NCBI GenBank assembly: GCA_964528845.1
Contig: CAZGVE010000003.1
Span: 68,206 to 132,205, forward strand
Length of the DNA stretch: 64,000 nt
Direction: 5' to 3'
Origin: FEN-1191 sp964528845
Lineage (GTDB): Bacteria; Pseudomonadota; Gammaproteobacteria; Steroidobacterales; Steroidobacteraceae
Shown here piece after piece: positions 60,745 through 64,000 of this stretch; within the stretch, counting starts at the first letter, position 1; the number at the start of each line of letters is the position of its first letter. The translations under genes were made by a program, and so were the position numbers. A model generated the notes under the pieces. The model did no database searches, had not been told where the DNA came from, and was given only the letters and a program-made list of their open reading frames with translations.

Positions 60745-61647
60745 TCAGCCGCGGCGTTTGGCGCGCGGATGGGCAAGTTCGTAAGTGCGGGCGAGATGCT
60801 GGAAATCAAGGTGCGTATAGACCTGTGTGGTACTGATGCTGGAGTGTCCGAGCAGCTCCTGGACGCCGCGCAGGTCGTGGCTGGATTCGAGCAGGTGGGT
60901 CGCGAACGAATGGCGGAACAGATGCGGGTAGACGTGCTGCGGCACGCCCTGGATGCGCGCGCACGCCACGATGCGCAGCTGAACTGCGCGCGCGGTCAGG
61001 GGCGTGCCTCGGCGCCCGACGAACAGCGCGGTGGTGCCGGATCGGACCAGACTGGCGCGCGCGTCGAGCCAGCGGCGCAGCACGGCGCGCGCGATGGTCC
61101 CGACCGGCACGATGCGCTCCTTGGCTCCCTTGCCGAGTACGCGCACGGTGCCGGCCTCCAGGTCCAGATCCGTGGGCTTAAGCCCGACCAGCTCGCCGAG
61201 ACGCAGGCCGCTCGAATAGAGCAGCTCCATCAATGCCAGGTCGCGCAAGCCGAGGGTGTCTGCGGGGCGGAACTGCAGCAGGCGCGCCATCGTATCGACG
61301 TCGAGCGTGTCCGGTAGCGGACGCCCCGCGCGCGGTGCCGGTACATCGAGTGCCGGATTGCCCGTCACGGCGCCCTCGCGTTGCAGGTAGTGGAAGAAGG
61401 TGCGCACTGCGCTCAGGCGCCGCGCGACGCTGCGGCCCGCCAGACCGCGCGAGTGACTGCGTGCCGCAAAGTTGCGGATCAGCGCGTGGTCCAGGGCGCC
61501 CCACTGCTCGATGCCCTGTTCGACACACCAGCGTCGCAGCGCCGCGAGTTCGCGCCGGTAGGCCGATCGCGTATGGGCCGACAGTCGGCGCTCGGTGAGC
61601 AGGTGACGCTCGAAACGCTCGAGCCAGGCGAGTTCCTGCGGCTTCAT
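60745..61647 (-). CDS. xerC: Tyrosine recombinase XerC
   Basis: 300 residues. It resolves chromosome dimers at dif with XerD. The six catalytic residues are Arg149 (SSGLRLGEL), Lys173 (GKGAKER), His242 and Arg245 (HLFRHSFATH), His268 (LLGHSS) and nucleophile Tyr277 (TQVYTHL). The N-terminal SAM-like domain spans about 5-90. The gene follows dapF and a DUF484 gene, the classical dapF-DUF484-xerC order, which supports xerC over xerD or a mobile-element integrase. Confidence 0.95.
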   Translation of the reverse strand: MKPQELAWLERFERHLLTERRLSAHTRSAYRRELAALRRWCVEQGIEQWGALDHALIRNFAARSHSRGLAGRSVARRLSAVRTFFHYLQREGAVTGNPALDVPAPRAGRPLPDTLDVDTMARLLQFRPADTLGLRDLALMELLYSSGLRLGELVGLKPTDLDLEAGTVRVLGKGAKERIVPVGTIARAVLRRWLDARASLVRSGTTALFVGRRGTPLTARAVQLRIVACARIQGVPQHVYPHLFRHSFATHLLESSHDLRGVQELLGHSSISTTQVYTHLDFQHLARTYELAHPRAKRRG

Positions 61648-61664
61648 CGGAGGCCGCGCGGCTT

Positions 61665-62372
61665 TCAGGGCCTCGTGAGCGCGTCCGTGATCAGCTCGCC
61701 CATACGGGCCAGGAATTCCGTGCTCATACCCGGATGGAACCGTTCGCGATCGACGCTGCCAAGCGCCAGCAGCCCCGCGGCGTTCGCGCCGCCCAGCGGT
61801 ATGAGTGCGACCGAGCCGATGCCGGGAGCTTCAGTGCCGAACAGGAATTCTCGCTGGCTGTCGCGGATCTGGCCGCAGCGCGGCTTGCCCGCCGCGAACA
61901 GCGCCTCAAAACTGCGATAGGCCGGATCCTCGGCATTCACGTGGACCAGGAAGCGCGCCGAGTCCGGCGCTTCGACGCTGGCGGCCGGCGTGGCCAGCAG
62001 CATGACGGCAGTGAAAGTCTCGAAATCCTCGCGCAGGCTCGCCTCGATCTCCGAGAGCGCCTGCGCTCCGCTGGTGGTCCGCAACAGGCGGCGCGTGAAG
62101 CGATGCACCTTCTCCGCCAGCAGGTTGTTGGCGCGTGCGACTCGCACGAACTCCGCCAGCTTCTGCTCCTGGGATTGCTGTTTTTCCCGCAGCACCTCGA
62201 CCTGGCGCTCGATCAGCGAGACCGTGGAGGCATTGCGGGGGTGCTGAAGCCGCATACGGGCGAGCAGCTGCGGGTGACGCTCGAAGAAGTCGGGTGTGCG
62301 CTGCAGGTACTGCGCAACGGCCTGTTCCTCCGTGCTCTCTGCCGGCATGCCACGCACCTGGTTACTGGTCAT
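61665..62372 (-). CDS. DUF484 family protein
   Basis: 235 residues. An N-terminal helical segment with AVAQYLQRTPDFFERHPQLL (about 18-37) is followed by a coiled coil (about 50-85) and a GAF-like domain (about 90-232). The family is always found between dapF and xerC in gammaproteobacteria, as here. Its function is unknown. A short E. coli relative in the same operon position is YigA. Start at ATG 62372; ATG 62348 (MPAESTEEQ) is an alternative. Confidence 0.9.
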   Translation of the reverse strand: MTSNQVRGMPAESTEEQAVAQYLQRTPDFFERHPQLLARMRLQHPRNASTVSLIERQVEVLREKQQSQEQKLAEFVRVARANNLLAEKVHRFTRRLLRTTSGAQALSEIEASLREDFETFTAVMLLATPAASVEAPDSARFLVHVNAEDPAYRSFEALFAAGKPRCGQIRDSQREFLFGTEAPGIGSVALIPLGGANAAGLLALGSVDRERFHPGMSTEFLARMGELITDALTRP

Positions 62373-62382
62373 CGTCGCTCCC

Positions 62383-63213
62383 TCAGATTTCCACTCGACC
62401 CTCGAATGACAGCGCCACCGGACCGGTCAGCCAAACCGGATGTCCGGGTCCATCCCAGTGTACGCCCAAGATACCTCCCGGCACATGCACTTCCACTTCG
62501 GCTCCGAGCAGGTCGAGTTGTCGTCCGACCGCGACGGCGGCGCAGGCACCGGTGCCGCAGGCCAGGGTCTCACCGGCGCCGCGCTCGTAGACGCGTAGCC
62601 GTACGTGTCCCCGGTCCAGCACCTGCAGGAAGCCCACATTGACCTGTCGCGGAAAATGCCGGTCCGTCTGCAACGCGCGGCCAATGCGCTCCACGGCGGC
62701 GCTGTCCACGGACGGCACGCACAGTACTGCATGCGGATTACCCATCGAGACCGCGCCGAACTGGACGCTCTCGCCGCCGATATCGAGCGCGTAGCGCGGC
62801 TGCTGTACCGGCGCATCGAAGGGCAGTGTGGCCGGAGTGAAATCAGGCACGCCCATGTCGACCGATACGCGCTCGTCGGCGAGCACGCGCGCATGCAGCA
62901 GGCCGCCGAGACTGTCCATGGCGAGCGGCGCATCGGTTCGGCGGCCTCGCCGGACCAGCAATGCCGCCACGCAGCGCGCCCCATTGCCGCATTGCTCGAC
63001 TTCGCTGCCGTCAGCGTTGAAGACGCGGTAGAACACGTCCGTGCCTGGGCGCCGCGGCGGCTGCAGCACCAGTGCCTGGTCGAAACCGATGCCGGTGTGA
63101 CGATCCGAGAGCGCGCGCCACTGCGCGGCGTCTGGTATGGGCCCACCGGCCGGCCGGTCGAACAGGATGAAGTCGTTGCCGAGCCCGTGCATCTTGGTGA
63201 AGTCGATGCGCAT
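62383..63213 (-). CDS. dapF: Diaminopimelate epimerase
   Basis: 276 residues from ATG 63213, giving the canonical MRIDFTKMHGLGNDF start. It interconverts LL- and meso-diaminopimelate for lysine and peptidoglycan synthesis. The two catalytic cysteines are Cys75 in VEQCGNGARC and the Cys in ETLACGTGACAA. It is the first gene of the dapF-DUF484-xerC-hslVU run. Ten bp separate it from the DUF484 gene. Confidence 0.96.
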   Translation of the reverse strand: MRIDFTKMHGLGNDFILFDRPAGGPIPDAAQWRALSDRHTGIGFDQALVLQPPRRPGTDVFYRVFNADGSEVEQCGNGARCVAALLVRRGRRTDAPLAMDSLGGLLHARVLADERVSVDMGVPDFTPATLPFDAPVQQPRYALDIGGESVQFGAVSMGNPHAVLCVPSVDSAAVERIGRALQTDRHFPRQVNVGFLQVLDRGHVRLRVYERGAGETLACGTGACAAVAVGRQLDLLGAEVEVHVPGGILGVHWDGPGHPVWLTGPVALSFEGRVEI

Positions 63214-63299
63214 GGGGCTAAAGCATAGCCCATTGGGCATAGCCGATTGGGGAGACGCTCCGAGCACGGCGTCGGGTCGTCGCTGGCAGGCCCCTGCGA

Positions 63300-63776
63300 T
63301 CAAGCGCCCTTGCAGGCGGCTTCCATCTCCAGACGCGCGTTCAGCCGAACCTGGTCGGCCTCATCGTCGGACAGGTACTCGCGCTCGCCATCGGCACCAG
63401 GACGATAGACGCGGCGCGCTTGAATTGCCTGCTGGTAGCTGTCCTGTGCCTTCTGGCACTGCTCGGCACGGACCTGCTCGAGGTCATTATGCAAGGCGCG
63501 CTGCGCGTCAGCGGTGGCGGGAGTGGCGGGGCCTGCCGTGGTGGACTTGGCAGCGGACCCCTTGGTCGCCGCCGGGGCAGGGCCCTGGGCCACGACCGGT
63601 GCCGCGCTCGATGGGGCCGGTGCGCCACGCAGGCTTTGCGCGTGCACGAGCTCGGCACCGGGCGTCGGCGTGTCGCTGTACTGCACGTGCCCCTGCGCAT
63701 CGACTGAACGGTAGACGTCGCCCGCGGTAGCGGTCAGCGACATCAGGTAGGCGAGCGCGGCGGCGCGGCGTATCAA
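63300..63776 (-). CDS. DUF4124 domain-containing periplasmic protein
   Basis: 158 residues from TTG 63776, supported by AGGAG six bases upstream; the first ATG (63743) would remove the signal peptide. The signal peptide is about 19 residues (IRRAAALAYLMSLTATAG). The DUF4124 domain is DVYRSVDAQGHVQYSDTPTPG (key part VDAQGHVQYSDTP). An Ala/Pro linker and a charged C-terminal helix (about 95-155) follow. DUF4124 proteins are common small envelope proteins of proteobacteria without assigned function. It is 86 bp upstream of dapF on the same strand. Confidence 0.85.
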   Translation of the reverse strand: MIRRAAALAYLMSLTATAGDVYRSVDAQGHVQYSDTPTPGAELVHAQSLRGAPAPSSAAPVVAQGPAPAATKGSAAKSTTAGPATPATADAQRALHNDLEQVRAEQCQKAQDSYQQAIQARRVYRPGADGEREYLSDDEADQVRLNARLEMEAACKGA

Positions 63777-63795
63777 GACCCTTCTCCTGCGGAGT

Positions 63796-63821
63796 CCTTA
63801 GTATCAGCCCTGATTCTAAGG
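63796..63821. repeat. Interrupted 26-bp palindrome upstream of the DUF4124 gene
   Basis: CCTTAG-T-ATCAG and CTGAT-T-CTAAGG around a CC centre: eleven of twelve half-site positions are symmetrical. It lies 20-45 bp before the DUF4124 start and downstream of amtB, so it may be an operator or the stem of a terminator without a T-run. Confidence 0.4.
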
Positions 63822-63856
63822 CGCGTGGTGAAGTCCGTCACATTCGAAGGCAGTCC

Positions 63857-63894
63857 AAAAGCAAACCCCGGCAGGCTGGCGGGCCCTGCCGGGG
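63857..63894 (-). terminator. Rho-independent terminator of the amtB-like gene
   Basis: Read on the minus strand, CCCCGGCAGG and CCTGCCGGGG form a 10-bp stem with a 9-base loop, followed by TTTGCTTTT. It lies about 50 bp past the amtB stop. Confidence 0.85.
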
Positions 63895-63944
63895 TGGTGC
63901 GGTACGGGGTAGGCAGCGCCGGTTGCGCTGCGACCTCCCGGCGG

Positions 63945-64000
63945 CTATTCGATCGCCTCGCCGTGCTGCGAGAGGTCGAGGCCCTCGCGTTCCTCGTCGA
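63945..64000 (-). CDS. amtB: Ammonium transporter (AmtB-like), C-terminal end
   Basis: Only the final 18 codons are inside the window. The residues DEEREGLDLSQHGEAIE match the conserved C-terminal tail of Amt transporters (EEEGLDLxxHGExAY type), the cytoplasmic segment that interacts with the PII protein GlnK and gates ammonium flow. The gene runs in from the right and ends in front of a clear terminator. The call rests on this tail alone; glnK would be expected upstream, outside the window. Confidence 0.75.
   Translation of the reverse strand, partial: DEEREGLDLSQHGEAIE

Overview
The window is GC-rich bacterial chromosome, densely coding on both strands. It has no rRNA, tRNA, insertion sequence, prophage or CRISPR array that I can see. 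Gene orders typical of Gammaproteobacteria are present: a penicillin-binding protein 1a gene divergent from pilMNOPQ with aroKB downstream, ubiE-ubiJ-ubiB, dapF-DUF484-xerC next to hslVU, and tesA divergent from ybbAP. A gene for ribosomal protein THX and an unfused trpEGDCFBA cluster point towards the Xanthomonadales/Nevskiales/Steroidobacterales side of the class. No rRNA is present to confirm that.

Layout. 1-4.2 kb: the end of rdgB, then hemW, rpmE, gltA and a nucleotidyltransferase-like gene; the 403-bp gap before rpmE holds three consensus DnaA boxes. 4.2-23.6 kb: a large type IV pilus region with mrcA (divergent), pilMNOPQ, a multi-Ig-domain lipoprotein, an OmpR/QseBC-type two-component system, and a minor-pilin operon (fimT-like, pilV, pilW, pilX, pilY1, a pilY2-position gene, pilE). 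It lies between pilQ and aroKB, which are neighbours in many relatives. 23.7-27.2 kb: aroK, aroB, dgt, pyrF. 27.2-32.7 kb: tesA-fadD on the minus strand and ybbA-ybbP on the plus strand, sharing a start region. 32.7-35.8 kb: an unknown membrane protein, a small basic protein and a degenerate EAL-domain gene interrupted by a 100-N gap. The gap is flanked by an identical 55-bp sequence, and collapsing that duplicate restores one open frame.

35.8-43.6 kb: an acyl-CoA dehydrogenase, a LysR regulator, a NitT/TauT-like ABC transporter (fused double permease plus ATPase, no binding protein), oxyR, and a BtuF-like binding protein. 43.6-51.0 kb: the complete tryptophan pathway in one operon, preceded by a leader peptide with two tandem Trp codons and a classical attenuator, and followed by a double-hotdog thioesterase-like gene. 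51.1-54.1 kb: ubiE-ubiJ-ubiB. 54.15-54.45 kb: a gene-free stretch that ends in a strong plus-strand terminator although both flanking genes are on the minus strand, so it is a small-RNA candidate. 54.5-64 kb: a DUF971 gene, small membrane proteins, an M3 peptidase, an alpha/beta hydrolase, a 41-residue THX gene, hslVU, xerC, a DUF484 gene, dapF, a DUF4124 gene, and the last codons of an amtB-like ammonium transporter with its terminator.

Functionally the window is mostly core metabolism and envelope biogenesis. The less ordinary parts are the enlarged pilus locus, the trp attenuator, the DnaA-box cluster, the orphan terminator with its stem-loops, and the inactive EAL protein hidden by the assembly gap.
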